Below are positions 1 through 9,205 of a stretch of 64,000 nucleotides of DNA, piece after piece. The stretch comes from CAWUIO01 sp963922455. Lineage in GTDB: Bacteria > Bacteroidota > Bacteroidia > Cytophagales > Microscillaceae. Where the stretch lies: NCBI GenBank assembly GCA_963922455.1, contig CAWUIO010000008.1, positions 1-64,000 on the forward strand, given 5' to 3'. The translations under genes and the position numbers were made by a program. Position 1 is the stretch's first letter. Every line of letters begins with the position of its first letter. Below the pieces are notes generated by a model, which saw nothing but the letters and a program-made list of their open reading frames with translations, was not told the origin of the DNA and did not search any database.

Positions 1-50
1 CATAAAGCAAAATTGGAAAAAAAATCCATTTTTGCTTAACTAAATGGCAG

Positions 51-104
51 TGGGCGGCACCTTCGTTCATTGGGGCCAGGAGCTTCACCGCCGGGGGCAG
101 CCCC
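51..104 (+). repeat. Truncated copy 1 of the structured intergenic element
   Basis: Only the 3' part of the 130-bp element is present: a GGCGGCAC block typical of the start of the P3 loop, then the right P3 arm and type A tail CGCCGGGGGCAGCCCC at 89-104. The head that should lie to the left is absent; positions 1-50 are unrelated AT-rich sequence containing an imperfect 13-bp inverted repeat (5-17 with 25-37). The left P3 arm no longer pairs with the right one, so this looks like a decayed remnant. The rest of 1-317 holds no gene that I can support; the AT-rich stretch 220-317 probably carries the promoter of the next gene. Confidence 0.65.
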
Positions 105-317
105 GGATGTTTGTACTGCAAATGGGCCAATCACCCCCGAGCCGGGAATCCTGGGCATAGGGATATAGGCTCAAATAGATTAATTGAATGGGCTGAAAAA
201 GAGGAAAAAGCTTGAAAATTCTCTTAGTAAGCCCCTAGTATTCTAAACTAAGCCTAATTACTCTCCTAAATCTCTAAAAATTTATTAGATTTAGTATATA
301 AATCCAATCTTAAACGC

Positions 318-1466
318 ATGACAAGTCCCACCATCGGCCAAGATCTCCACGTACAGCTCCGCCAACTCGGCCAAGAAGCCGAAGAACGAATACCGGAAAT
401 ACGAGAAAAGCAAAATCTACCTAAAGATTTGATGGACCGCCTCAAAGACACCCAGATATTCCGCACGTGGGTGGCTCAGGAATATGGTGGGCAAGGGCAT
501 GATATTCGCAGTTTGATCGATTCGGTGCAAGTATTGGCCTATCACCAAGGTTCTTTGGCTTGGGTGGCCATGGTATGTGGTACCGCGGGGCTTTGCTCGG
601 GCTTTTTACCCGCCGAAAGTTCTCAAAAAATCTTTGGGCACAGCCACGCTATGGTGGGCGGACTCGCAGCCCCTATGGGAAAAGCAAGCCGGGAAGTAGG
701 GGGTATCCGGGTTAGTGGCCAGTGGGCCTGGGGCTCCGGCACCCGTCATTGTTCTCATATCGTAGGTGGCGTCATGTTATGGGAAGAGGCTACAGAAAAA
801 CCTCGCTCAGCCCTGGCCTTTTTCAACCCTGAGGATGTGCAATTTGCTAATAACTGGCAGGTCATGGGTTTACAAGGCACCCACAGTGTAGATTACAGCC
901 TAAAAGATGTCTTTGTACCCGATGGGGAGTGGATTTATTTTCCCGTACAGCAAGCCTATTTAGACCAATCCTTGTACCGCTATTCCTTTATGGGAGCTTT
1001 GTCGGCAGGTGTCGCTGCGGTAGGCTTAGGTTTGGCTCAAAGGGCCCTGGATGAATTTAAAGCCCTGGCCATGAAGAAGCGGCCCAGTGGTTCTCGGCAT
1101 AGTCTATCCGAAAAACCGACGGTTCAAGCCGAAATTGCCCGGGCCGAAGCCGGATTTCGGGCCGCCAAGTTGTTTTTGGAAAATGCGATTGATCAAGCCT
1201 GGAAGGAAGCCGAGCAAGGTCCTTGCTCCCCAGAAAGTAGGGGGCAGATACGCTTAGCGGCCAGTCACGCAGCTCAAGCTTCGGTGCATTTGGTAGATAC
1301 GGCCTATACCTTGGCGGGTGGCTCTAGTATCTGGGACGGCGTAAAGTTGCAGGAAATCTTTAGAGACATTCATGTCATGACCCAACACGCCATGGTTTCG
1401 CCCAGTAATTTTGAAACCTATGGCCGTCTCATTTTGGGGCAGCCCGTGAGCCCCTGGGTCTTGTAA
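318..1466 (+). CDS. Acyl-CoA-dehydrogenase-fold flavoprotein (possible group D flavin monooxygenase)
   Basis: The 382-residue protein has the three-part acyl-CoA dehydrogenase layout: helical N-terminal domain (about 1-110), beta domain (about 115-220) and C-terminal helical bundle (about 225-370). The middle domain contains GQWAWGSGTRHCSH, close to the signature of the HpaH/HsaA/DszC oxygenase branch that uses reduced flavin from a partner reductase. Ordinary acyl-CoA dehydrogenase activity cannot be excluded. No reductase lies beside it, so the substrate is unknown. The ATG at 318 follows an AT-rich leader with no Shine-Dalgarno site, as is usual in Bacteroidota. It converges on malQ, the two stop codons being separated by one base. 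Confidence 0.82.
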   Translation: MTSPTIGQDLHVQLRQLGQEAEERIPEIREKQNLPKDLMDRLKDTQIFRTWVAQEYGGQGHDIRSLIDSVQVLAYHQGSLAWVAMVCGTAGLCSGFLPAESSQKIFGHSHAMVGGLAAPMGKASREVGGIRVSGQWAWGSGTRHCSHIVGGVMLWEEATEKPRSALAFFNPEDVQFANNWQVMGLQGTHSVDYSLKDVFVPDGEWIYFPVQQAYLDQSLYRYSFMGALSAGVAAVGLGLAQRALDEFKALAMKKRPSGSRHSLSEKPTVQAEIARAEAGFRAAKLFLENAIDQAWKEAEQGPCSPESRGQIRLAASHAAQASVHLVDTAYTLAGGSSIWDGVKLQEIFRDIHVMTQHAMVSPSNFETYGRLILGQPVSPWVL

Positions 1467-1467
1467 T

Positions 1468-4305
1468 TTATATCCTTCCCGTTTCTTCCAATATATCTTT
1501 GAGATATTCATTGAAGGTTTGGGCTTCCATCAAGTCCTCGAGATTGAGGTGCATACGATAGCGCCAATAATGCTGGGGATTGGCCGGAATATTAATCCGC
1601 TCTTTGTCTGGATAAGCGCTACGTAGTTTCTCATCAAAAGCCAAGAGATCTTGTAATGGAAAAATAGCCCACATACTCGGCCACTCTAAGTGTTGGTAGA
1701 GCATTTGCAGGGCGATGTAGGGCTCACACTGTTTGGGGGCCCGGCCTCTAAAGCCTAGTTCATTTTGATAAAAACGCTGTCTTTGCTTCGTCTTCATCTC
1801 TTCCCACCAAAGCCGGATGGGAGACATATCATGCGTGGAAGGGCTACATACCGACCAATACGGAATATCCTCCTCCTGTAAAAACTCCGTTTGCGGATTT
1901 TTGGACATGCGCTGAATTTCCAAACTCAACATGTTTAAATCCCGCATGACACTAGGCACCCGCTCGGGAACCATGCCCAAGTCTTCGCCACAAATGAGCA
2001 TTTCGCTTGCCTCTTTCAGGGCAGGGAGCTTCTGGAGGGCCTTTTCCTCCCAAAAAGCCTCTTGACTATGATAAAAATAATCATAGTACATCGGCATAAG
2101 CGCCTCTTGCACATCTACGTGTAAGGATTTGAAGGAATGGGTCTTGTCTGTAAAGATCCGAAAGTGATAGCCCTCCACCTCAGGGTTTTTGTCCCGAAAA
2201 ACTACGCAATTAGAAACCAAATCGTACAAACCATCCCGTAGACTATCCCGCTCTGCTGGGCTCAAGGCTTGCATCCGGGAAAAAATACCCGTTTCGTTGC
2301 TTAGGGACACGGTGGGGCCCAAGCCATAGCCCAGTTCTTCTTCCTCGGTACTCTCGGAGGCAAAGGTTTCGGGTTGGGCCCATTCTTGTTGAAAAAAAGC
2401 TTCTATTTTCTTCTGGGTATCAAATACAGCTTGTAATTGATATCTCCCGGCTTCGGCGGGGGATAGAAAATGTTCCTTCACCCAGTTTTGATGATCACCA
2501 AAGGTGTTTTCTATGAGCTCTTCGCTGATATAGGGTTCACAAAAGCGTTTCTCATCAAAGGAAATTCCTGCTTTTAAAAAGTCTTCCCTTCTCAGGGCTT
2601 GTACTGGATTAAATACCCCCATAAGCCCTTGAACGTGCTCAATAGGAATCTCCCATATCCGGAAGAAGCCTAAAATGTGGTCAATCCGAAAAGCGTCAAA
2701 GTAACGGGAAAGTTGTTGTAGCCTACTACGCCACCATTGATAGCCATCTTTGGCCATTTCCTCCCAATTATACGTAGGGAAGCCCCAATTTTGACCGCTC
2801 GCCGAAAATGGGTCCGGGGGAGCCCCCGCCTGGCCGTCCATATGATACAGTTGGGGGTTTACCCAAGCATCAACACTATAACGATATATGCCTATCGGAA
2901 TATCTCCTTTAAGCGCAATACCTTTCTTCCGCGTATATTTGGCGGCTTTTCGTAATTGTTTATCCAAGTGATACTGCAAAAAACAATAGAAATTAATCTG
3001 GCGGTGGCTTTCCGTCCAAGGCATGTTGAGTTGTTCCAGAATGCTGGGTGAAAATTCGGCGTACTCTCCCCATTCATTAAAATTGACCGTACCAAACTTA
3101 TCCCTCAAATAACAAAAAGCAGCATAAGAAGGGAGCCACGATTCATGTTGCTTTAAAAAGCTATGGTACTTGGCATCCTGGCCTATGCTTGCATACTGTT
3201 GATCAAAAATCTCCCGCGCCATGCTAAGTTTAAACTGGGTCACAGCCTCATAATCTACCTCGGGCAGGGCATTGAGTTTTTGCCTCTCTACGGCCAACTG
3301 GGTTAATTGGAACTCATTAAGCCCCCCCAGGGCTTCCAAATTTAGATACATCGGGTGTAAGGCATACACAGAGATAGAAGCATAGGGGTAAGAGTCGGTC
3401 CAAGTGCCCGTCGCCATAGTGTCATTGATCGGCAAAACCTGGATCATTTTAAGACCAGTCTGCTCCATCCAATCGGCCAGTTTCTTAATATCTTTAAACT
3501 CCCCGCAGCCGAGGCTTTTTTCGCTTCGCAATGAAAATACCGGGATTGCCATGCCGGCTCCTTTCCACACCCCCTGGGGATGCTCAAAATACTCATCCCG
3601 TACGACGATCGTGCTCGCCTCTCCGGCCAACATTAACAAATCGGGGGCCAATACCCGGTTATAACGATCTTCCAAAGCAATGAGCTGCTGCCTTTGGGTA
3701 TCATACAAACCAAATTTGTACTCTAAGGCCCGGTAAGGATCTACCAGAACTTCCACTTCCCAGAGAGGATGTCGCGGATTACCCATCAGTACAACTTGTT
3801 CCCGGGTCCAATTGCCCAATGCCTCCACATTTCCCGAAATACACAACTGTTGTCCGGGTTCAATCCGGGGGGCCGAAATCTGCAGGCGTAATTTTACCTT
3901 TCCCTCTTCAAAGGGAACAGGATTGGTATGAAACACATCCGCTTTAAAAAGCGCTTTACTAAATGTAGAACTGTAAAAAACATTTTCCGGATGATGCTGC
4001 GCCCGCCAGGTATCTTCCAAAACCACTCGGGGCGATTGTAGGGCCAGGGACAGCCTCCGTGGACTCCCCCACTCTTGCTGCGTTTCTCCCAGATTCTCAT
4101 CTTTTAGGATATAGATGTATTCTACATCAGCGGGCAAGTCGTGTAGAAAGAGAGAAGCCCGCCAATGCCCATCATAGGTATATTGCAAAGGCTTAGCCTG
4201 TTCTATATCCCAAGCTCCCAATTCCGGGATGGAACCTACAATATACAACTGTTGCCCCCATTGTGTATGATAATGAATCCGGAAGTCAATCTGCATCGTG
4301 TGCAT
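1468..4305 (-). CDS. malQ: 4-alpha-glucanotransferase (amylomaltase, GH77) with two N-terminal CBM20 domains
   Basis: This cytoplasmic enzyme transfers alpha-1,4-glucan segments between maltooligosaccharides or glycogen-like polymers. Two starch-binding CBM20 modules (about residues 3-105 and 120-230) precede a GH77 catalytic domain (about 245-930). The nucleophile aspartate lies in AFRIDHILGFF (about residue 540) and the acid/base glutamate in CGEDLGMVPERV (about 770); a late STHDM motif also fits. At 945 residues it resembles plant DPE2-type disproportionating enzymes rather than the shorter bacterial MalQ. ATG codons at residues 1 and 4 are both possible starts. It stands alone, with a structured repeat upstream and a convergent flavoprotein gene at its 3' end. 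Confidence 0.93.
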   Translation of the reverse strand: MHTMQIDFRIHYHTQWGQQLYIVGSIPELGAWDIEQAKPLQYTYDGHWRASLFLHDLPADVEYIYILKDENLGETQQEWGSPRRLSLALQSPRVVLEDTWRAQHHPENVFYSSTFSKALFKADVFHTNPVPFEEGKVKLRLQISAPRIEPGQQLCISGNVEALGNWTREQVVLMGNPRHPLWEVEVLVDPYRALEYKFGLYDTQRQQLIALEDRYNRVLAPDLLMLAGEASTIVVRDEYFEHPQGVWKGAGMAIPVFSLRSEKSLGCGEFKDIKKLADWMEQTGLKMIQVLPINDTMATGTWTDSYPYASISVYALHPMYLNLEALGGLNEFQLTQLAVERQKLNALPEVDYEAVTQFKLSMAREIFDQQYASIGQDAKYHSFLKQHESWLPSYAAFCYLRDKFGTVNFNEWGEYAEFSPSILEQLNMPWTESHRQINFYCFLQYHLDKQLRKAAKYTRKKGIALKGDIPIGIYRYSVDAWVNPQLYHMDGQAGAPPDPFSASGQNWGFPTYNWEEMAKDGYQWWRSRLQQLSRYFDAFRIDHILGFFRIWEIPIEHVQGLMGVFNPVQALRREDFLKAGISFDEKRFCEPYISEELIENTFGDHQNWVKEHFLSPAEAGRYQLQAVFDTQKKIEAFFQQEWAQPETFASESTEEEELGYGLGPTVSLSNETGIFSRMQALSPAERDSLRDGLYDLVSNCVVFRDKNPEVEGYHFRIFTDKTHSFKSLHVDVQEALMPMYYDYFYHSQEAFWEEKALQKLPALKEASEMLICGEDLGMVPERVPSVMRDLNMLSLEIQRMSKNPQTEFLQEEDIPYWSVCSPSTHDMSPIRLWWEEMKTKQRQRFYQNELGFRGRAPKQCEPYIALQMLYQHLEWPSMWAIFPLQDLLAFDEKLRSAYPDKERINIPANPQHYWRYRMHLNLEDLMEAQTFNEYLKDILEETGRI

Positions 4306-4424
4306 GTTTATATTTTATATTCTGCCCGTACAAATTAACCCAATATTTTCATGATATGCACGGGGAGAAGAAGAGAATCCTAGGTTATCCAGCAAAAAAA
4401 GAGGGACTTCGTAAAAAAAGATAG

Positions 4425-4554
4425 GGGGCTGCCCCCGGCGCTGAAAAAAGGCTGGCTAAATGGGCCTTAAGTGCCGCCGGGGTCGGGCTATCACTACTCG
4501 CTGGCCCACCCACGGCCCGCGGCGAGCTCAAACATGCCGTTCTATCCCTCAGCC
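4425..4554 (-). repeat. Structured intergenic element, copy 2 (type A)
   Basis: A full 130-bp copy reading right to left. Shared architecture, read head to tail: P1 left strand GGCTK; P2 left strand GGGATRGARC; a conserved CGGCMTGTTTGAG-like link; a capping hairpin; P2 right strand GYGANAGCCC; P3 left arm; a variable loop; P3 right arm; P1 right strand MAGCC followed by CC. Here P1 is GGCTG/CAGCC, the covarying P2 pair is A-T, the neighbouring R/N pair is A/T and P3 is CCCCGGCG/CGCCGGGG around 34 nt. It lies between the divergent malQ and DUF1223 genes. Confidence 0.9.
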
Positions 4555-4688
4555 TAAATACAAGATTTGCCCAATACTTTCCCCCAAAAAAGTAAGGAAC
4601 CCGACATACCAGAAGGCAAACGTTAAAAAAAAGGTAATAAAGCAGCCCGTAAGTAACATGCAGCCCCGTATACCGTTCAGAAAAATGA

Positions 4689-5495
4689 ATGAAAACAGCA
4701 CTTATGAAAAAAATAGCCATCTTCATCCTGGCCTTAGCCCTTTCCAGCTTGGGCTTCGTTTGGGTCCATAAACAAGCCGAGAAAAGTCAAGAGCTACCGG
4801 TATTAGATACCCAAGCTTCCGAAGGACTTGTCCTTTTAGAGCTCTTCACATCGCAGGGTTGTTCTAGTTGCCCCCCGGCCGACCGAGTCTTACAATCCTT
4901 GATCGAGGAAGGAGCCAAAACCGGGTCTCCGGTCATTGGCTTATCTTTTCACGTAGATTATTGGGATTATTTAGGTTGGAAAGATCCATTTGGAAATGCC
5001 GCATTTAGCCAAAGACAGCGCAACTATGCCAGAGCTTTGAGAAGTAATGTCTACACTCCCCAATTAGTTATCAATGGTAAACGTGAGTTAGTGGGTTCTT
5101 ATGCCTCGCGCGTCAAAGAACAAGTGAAACAAGCTCGCCTACAAAAGGCTAGTCACCAAGTAGGATTTGAGTGGAAACTGGCCGAAAATCAAAAAAATGT
5201 GCAAGTAGACTTTACCGTGCTTGGGGATCTTCAAAATAAAGTAATCAACCTGGCCCTCGTAGAAAAAGGATTACAAGTTCAAATCAAACGGGGTGAGAAT
5301 GGAGGACGTACCCTACCTTACGACAATGTAGTAAGGCAGTTTGATACCAAACCCTTAAAAGCTGCTCAAGGAAGCTTACAGCTATCCATACCCGAAGGGC
5401 TTGATCTGCAAAAAAGCTCCCTGGTACTCTACGTACAAGATGCCAATAGCCTGGAAGTCCTAGGGGCCAGCCAATCGGCCAACTTAGCTCCCTAG
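4689..5495 (+). CDS. DUF1223 family exported thioredoxin-like protein
   Basis: The mature part shows the DUF1223 pattern: ELFTSQGCSSCPPADR with a CxxC pair near residue 55, then GLSFHVDYWDYLGWKDPF, and TPQLVINGKRE, which resembles a thioredoxin-fold cis-proline region. An N-terminal hydrophobic segment directs export. The family is widespread but its function is not established; a periplasmic thiol role is inference. ATG codons at 4689 and 4704 are both plausible; the second gives a more compact signal (MKKIAIFILALALSS). A strong intrinsic terminator follows at 5520-5547, so it is probably monocistronic. Confidence 0.82.
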   Translation: MKTALMKKIAIFILALALSSLGFVWVHKQAEKSQELPVLDTQASEGLVLLELFTSQGCSSCPPADRVLQSLIEEGAKTGSPVIGLSFHVDYWDYLGWKDPFGNAAFSQRQRNYARALRSNVYTPQLVINGKRELVGSYASRVKEQVKQARLQKASHQVGFEWKLAENQKNVQVDFTVLGDLQNKVINLALVEKGLQVQIKRGENGGRTLPYDNVVRQFDTKPLKAAQGSLQLSIPEGLDLQKSSLVLYVQDANSLEVLGASQSANLAP

Positions 5496-5519
5496 AATTG
5501 GTAGGTACTCCTATTGCTT

Positions 5520-5547
5520 AGGCGCAATATTCTTGCGCCTTTTTTTT
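5520..5547 (+). terminator. Intrinsic terminator after the DUF1223 gene
   Basis: The stem AGGCGCAA pairs with TTGCGCCT across a 5-nt loop and is followed directly by eight T residues. It lies 25 nt after the stop codon at 5495. Confidence 0.88.
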
Positions 5548-5670
5548 CACTTGCCCATAACACAAGGTAGTCATTTAACCCCTGATCTACTTTACGTAAG
5601 TTTTAAACATTTATCATCCTAACATGAAATAGATGGGGCCTGTTTATAAGATAAATAAACAACATTTCTC

Positions 5671-7623
5671 ATGCGCTCCACACGACTTTTACTTTTTCTA
5701 CTAGCTATTAGCTATTTAATGCTTAACAGTGCTTGTACCCGGGATTTCATTGAAGAAAGCGATGATCTTGCCCCAACAGATTTTGAGGAGATAGAAGTCT
5801 CCGAAAACTTTGAGTTTAGTACGAGTCAAGAGGTTCAAATCACATTAAGTGACAACGAAACCAATGTCCGCTATGACATTTATACCCTAGAGCCCGATAG
5901 CACCAATATTCTGGTAGCTTCTGGGGCCCCTCAAAATGGTCAATTTCAATACACATTAAAGCTTCCTGGTTCGGTCGAACAGCTGTATGTGCAAAGGAAT
6001 GCTACCGGTAGTTTTAGCTCGGCGGTAGTGAACATCATCAATAAGCAAGCTGACCACGCGTTTACCGGAAAGTCCAAAACAAAATCAGGCGTTTTAAAAG
6101 ACGGCTGCTTTGAGCAATTATACGTGGTCAATGGCCAAGGAGGGTTTTATACCATCAACAATGAGTCGGGCAATTACGAAGAGACCCAACTTCCTAATTT
6201 ATTGGGTGGAGGGTCCATTGCTTGTGCCGTAGACCGAGCCAACAAGCTTTGCTATTACAATGTGGGCCAAACTTTATATAAATACGATATAGTCGCCGAA
6301 GAATTTAGTGTGGTGTCCACCAGTAACCCTTTCAATGGGAATTACCCCCGTATGGAATACGACAACACCACGGGCATGCTTTACATAGCCAAGGATACCA
6401 AAATGTATAAGTTAGATCCCCTGACCAATCAGGTACTTGCTACCTATAACATTGTAGGCCTTTTAGATCCGGTTGGAGGGGGAGACTTGGCCATATCCCT
6501 GGATGGTACAATTTACATGTGCTGCTTTTCTGGGCTCTACCGCATACAAATTAGTGGCAACACGGCTACGGCCACCCGTATTAGTGCCGAAAACTTACCC
6601 TTCCAGCCTACTTCCATGGCCATCGACCGAAATGATCGCCTATACATGGGTACCAATGATGCCAATTCCCAGCTCATTGAAATGGATAAGGTAGATGGAG
6701 CTTGGCAAGTCGTCAAAACGTACAATCATAAAATCAATGATTTGGGTTCTCTCCCTTGTAGCTTGGAAGAACTCTCCCAAGCCGACGACGATAATGATGG
6801 AATTATCAACCAACTCGATGCCTTCCCCGAAAATAGCGAATTAGCCTTTGAAGTATTTACCCCCAGTGAACTGGGTTGGGGTTCCCTGGCCTTTGAAGAC
6901 CTGTGGCCGTCTACGGGCGATTATGACTTCAATGACTTGGTAGTTAATTACCGTTTTACCTCCAAAAACAATGCGGCCAATCAAGTGGTAGAGCTGGAAG
7001 CAAAAATCCAAGTTAAAAATATAGGCGCCTCCAAAGTGAATGGTTTTGGCTTTGAAATGCCTTTCAGTCCCAACTTGATTGCCTCGGTAACCGGCAATAA
7101 CCTTACAGATAATATTATCACAAGCAACCCCAACGGCACAGAAGCCAATCAAAGCAAGGCTGTCATCATCGTCTTTGACAATGCCAATAAAAATGGGGTA
7201 TGGGGTACGTGTATGCCCCAATCTAACAATACCCTCACGGTTCTCATCAGATTTACCAATCCTATTGATCCTTCTACCTTGGGCAATCCCCCCTTCAACC
7301 CTTTTATTTTCGTAGATCAAGTACGAGGGCACGAAGTGCACTTAGCCAACCGTACCCCAACCGACTTGGTAGACACCAGCTTGTTTGGTGAATTTCAGGA
7401 CCGCTCAGATATAGCACGAAATATCTATTACCGCAATGAATTTAAACACCCTTGGGCCATTGATATTATCCATAACTTCCGGGTGCCCCGGGAAAAAGAA
7501 AAAGTCTTCAATGCTTTCAAGCGCTTTAAAGATTGGGCCGTAAGTGAGGGGGCTTCGTACAGCGACTGGTATAAAGACAATGCCGGCTACCGGGATGTAG
7601 GCCGGATATGCGATGAAAACTAA
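5671..7623 (+). CDS. LruC domain-containing lipoprotein
   Basis: A 650-residue surface or periplasmic lipoprotein. A signal peptide ends in the lipobox LNSAC (Cys 22). Residues about 140-365 contain repeating beta-rich units (YYNVGQTLYKYD, LYIAKDTKMYKLD, LYMGTNDANSQLIEMD) that suggest a beta-propeller. Near residue 375 is DDDNDGI, a calcium-loop type sequence. The C-terminal third carries the LruC signature DLWPSTGDYDFNDLVVNY, known from Leptospira and Bacteroidota lipoproteins of unknown role. It is flanked by terminators on both sides, so is probably transcribed alone. Confidence 0.87.
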   Translation: MRSTRLLLFLLAISYLMLNSACTRDFIEESDDLAPTDFEEIEVSENFEFSTSQEVQITLSDNETNVRYDIYTLEPDSTNILVASGAPQNGQFQYTLKLPGSVEQLYVQRNATGSFSSAVVNIINKQADHAFTGKSKTKSGVLKDGCFEQLYVVNGQGGFYTINNESGNYEETQLPNLLGGGSIACAVDRANKLCYYNVGQTLYKYDIVAEEFSVVSTSNPFNGNYPRMEYDNTTGMLYIAKDTKMYKLDPLTNQVLATYNIVGLLDPVGGGDLAISLDGTIYMCCFSGLYRIQISGNTATATRISAENLPFQPTSMAIDRNDRLYMGTNDANSQLIEMDKVDGAWQVVKTYNHKINDLGSLPCSLEELSQADDDNDGIINQLDAFPENSELAFEVFTPSELGWGSLAFEDLWPSTGDYDFNDLVVNYRFTSKNNAANQVVELEAKIQVKNIGASKVNGFGFEMPFSPNLIASVTGNNLTDNIITSNPNGTEANQSKAVIIVFDNANKNGVWGTCMPQSNNTLTVLIRFTNPIDPSTLGNPPFNPFIFVDQVRGHEVHLANRTPTDLVDTSLFGEFQDRSDIARNIYYRNEFKHPWAIDIIHNFRVPREKEKVFNAFKRFKDWAVSEGASYSDWYKDNAGYRDVGRICDEN

Positions 7624-7640
7624 GCATGGCTTTAAAGCCA

Positions 7641-7671
7641 AAAGCCCGACCTGCGGTCGGGCTTTTTTTTA
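7641..7671 (+). terminator. Intrinsic terminator after the LruC lipoprotein gene
   Basis: The stem AGCCCGACC pairs with GGTCGGGCT across a TGC loop and is followed by a run of T, 18 nt after the stop codon. It sits in a convergent intergenic gap and may also serve the VOC gene on the other strand. Confidence 0.88.
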
Positions 7672-7675
7672 TATT

Positions 7676-8032
7676 TTAGCTACGAAAATGCCAACAAACT
7701 CCCGCCAGATCAATCAAATGAACCTCCCGGCCCCAAGGATAGTCATAAGGAGCTTTTAGCTTACAATTAAACGTGCTTAACAAATCCAAGGCCTGTAACT
7801 CCACCCAAAAAGTGTCCAAGTCATCCACCTGCATTTGAAGCATGAGGTTATTTGCCAATTCCTCGTGGTCCAATTCCTGCAAGATAAATTCACAGGTATC
7901 TTTTTGAAAGCCAATCAAGCCTTCTACCTCCCAGGAAATTTCAAAACCCAGGGCTAAAAAAAAAGACTTGGCCTTAGCAAAATCAGGCCCCGAAGGAACA
8001 AAAGGGCGAAGGGTTTGATAGTTCACTTGCAT
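7676..8032 (-). CDS. VOC superfamily (glyoxalase/bleomycin-resistance fold) protein
   Basis: A 118-residue single VOC module: a beta-alpha-beta unit beginning LRPFVPSGPDFAKAKSFFLALGF, then the second unit LMLQMQVDDLDTFWVELQAL and the terminal HLIDLAGVCWHF strand. Two such modules normally form a metal site from a dimer. The short length resembles small VOC proteins of unknown substrate. It lies 11 nt downstream of the lipoprotein hydrolase gene on the same strand, so the two may be cotranscribed. The window holds a second VOC gene at 18294-18668. Confidence 0.83.
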   Translation of the reverse strand: MQVNYQTLRPFVPSGPDFAKAKSFFLALGFEISWEVEGLIGFQKDTCEFILQELDHEELANNLMLQMQVDDLDTFWVELQALDLLSTFNCKLKAPYDYPWGREVHLIDLAGVCWHFRS

Positions 8033-8043
8033 TCATGTAGGAG

Positions 8044-8913
8044 TTATTTGCCCATCTCTTGATCCGAAACCGCTTTTAAAACTTGCTCTACAATAAAGTC
8101 ACGATGGGAATGTTGCAATATGTGATTGGCCTTGGGCAAGGTAATAAAAGTAGTATCGGCCTGACTCAATTGTTCCCGGGCAAAATGGATATTCCGGTAG
8201 GGAACAATAAAATCCTTTGTGCCGTGCACATACGTTACCCGCGTATTGATTTGAGATAGTTGGGGCTTGAGTTTTTCCAGTTCTTCCACGTGGCTAAATT
8301 TTTCATCGGTAGCGACCCGTAATGCCGGTGATAGCAACCAACGAAAAGGAGGAATTTTCCCCAAATGCGCAATCCAAAAGATTTTTTCATCTTCGGGAGA
8401 AATGGCCGGGGCCAACATGATCACGTGATCAATCGCATGAGGATGATGCACGGCTACCTGGGCCGCAATAGGTCCTCCAAACGAATGGCCCACCACGACC
8501 AAGGGCGCATCATTCTGATAACGTAAAATGAGCGAATCCAAGGCCCGCGCTTGTTCTTCAATAGACGTCAAGGCCTTCCCGTAATTACTTCTCCCATAGC
8601 CGGGGCGGTCTACGGCAATGATTCGGGCGGCATTTTGCAACTCAGGCCTCCCCATTATTTTAATATACTCACTGAGTTGGCCTGGAGCTCCGTGGATAAA
8701 AATAACCGTTGGCAAGTCTTTTTTCTCGCCATTTACCTTGGCATAACGGATTTCATAATCCTTATAGGTATAATAGTGAATAGAAGCTGAGGTCTGCACT
8801 TTGGCAAACTTGCGAAGGAGCTTCTTGTCTTTACTTTTCATTCGAAAGCAAGAAGTTAAAGAAGTCCCCAAAGCTAAGAGCAGTAGATAGTGAACCGGGG
8901 CGTAACGAGGCAT
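8044..8913 (-). CDS. Alpha/beta hydrolase, predicted lipoprotein
   Basis: The 289-residue protein starts with a signal peptide ending in the lipobox LTSC (Cys 22), placing it in a membrane facing the periplasm. The hydrolase core shows the oxyanion-region strand VIFIHGAPGQ, the nucleophile elbow GHSFGG, an acid near GTKDFIVP and a terminal histidine in KANHILQHSH, so the Ser-Asp-His triad is complete. The substrate is unknown; family members include esterases and peptidases. It is followed 11 nt later by the VOC gene in the same direction. The 292-bp region upstream contains structured repeat copy 3. Confidence 0.86.
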   Translation of the reverse strand: MPRYAPVHYLLLLALGTSLTSCFRMKSKDKKLLRKFAKVQTSASIHYYTYKDYEIRYAKVNGEKKDLPTVIFIHGAPGQLSEYIKIMGRPELQNAARIIAVDRPGYGRSNYGKALTSIEEQARALDSLILRYQNDAPLVVVGHSFGGPIAAQVAVHHPHAIDHVIMLAPAISPEDEKIFWIAHLGKIPPFRWLLSPALRVATDEKFSHVEELEKLKPQLSQINTRVTYVHGTKDFIVPYRNIHFAREQLSQADTTFITLPKANHILQHSHRDFIVEQVLKAVSDQEMGK

Positions 8914-9035
8914 GGATAGCTATTATTTCTCATTCTGAACAATTCCCTTAACGTATGTTCTAGAAATTAAATTCAATCCCCTTATCTTTTATAATTTTTT
9001 AAGTATTAAGTATGTCATCAGGCCCATGTTTACTT

Positions 9036-9165
9036 GGGGCTTGCCCGCGTTATCACATCGAGGGCTGGGTATTACGTCTAGGGCCACGCGGGCCGGGCTG
9101 TCACTACTCGCTGCCTCTCCCCACGGGCCAACACGAGCTCAAACAGGCCGTTCCATCCCTAAGCC
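9036..9165 (-). repeat. Structured intergenic element, copy 3 (type B)
   Basis: A full 130-bp copy with its head on the right. P1 is GGCTT/AAGCC. The P2 covarying pair is A-T and the R/N pair is G/C. P3 is CCCGCGT/ACGCGGG, so a T in the left arm is matched by an A in the right arm. The loop is about 35 nt. It lies between two leftward genes, 40 nt from the osmC stop codon, and faces copy 4 head to head across 1,325 bp. Confidence 0.93.
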
Positions 9166-9205
9166 GGACGTTTGAGTGTGAGGTTCAAGTGACAAAAGAT
9201 CTACG

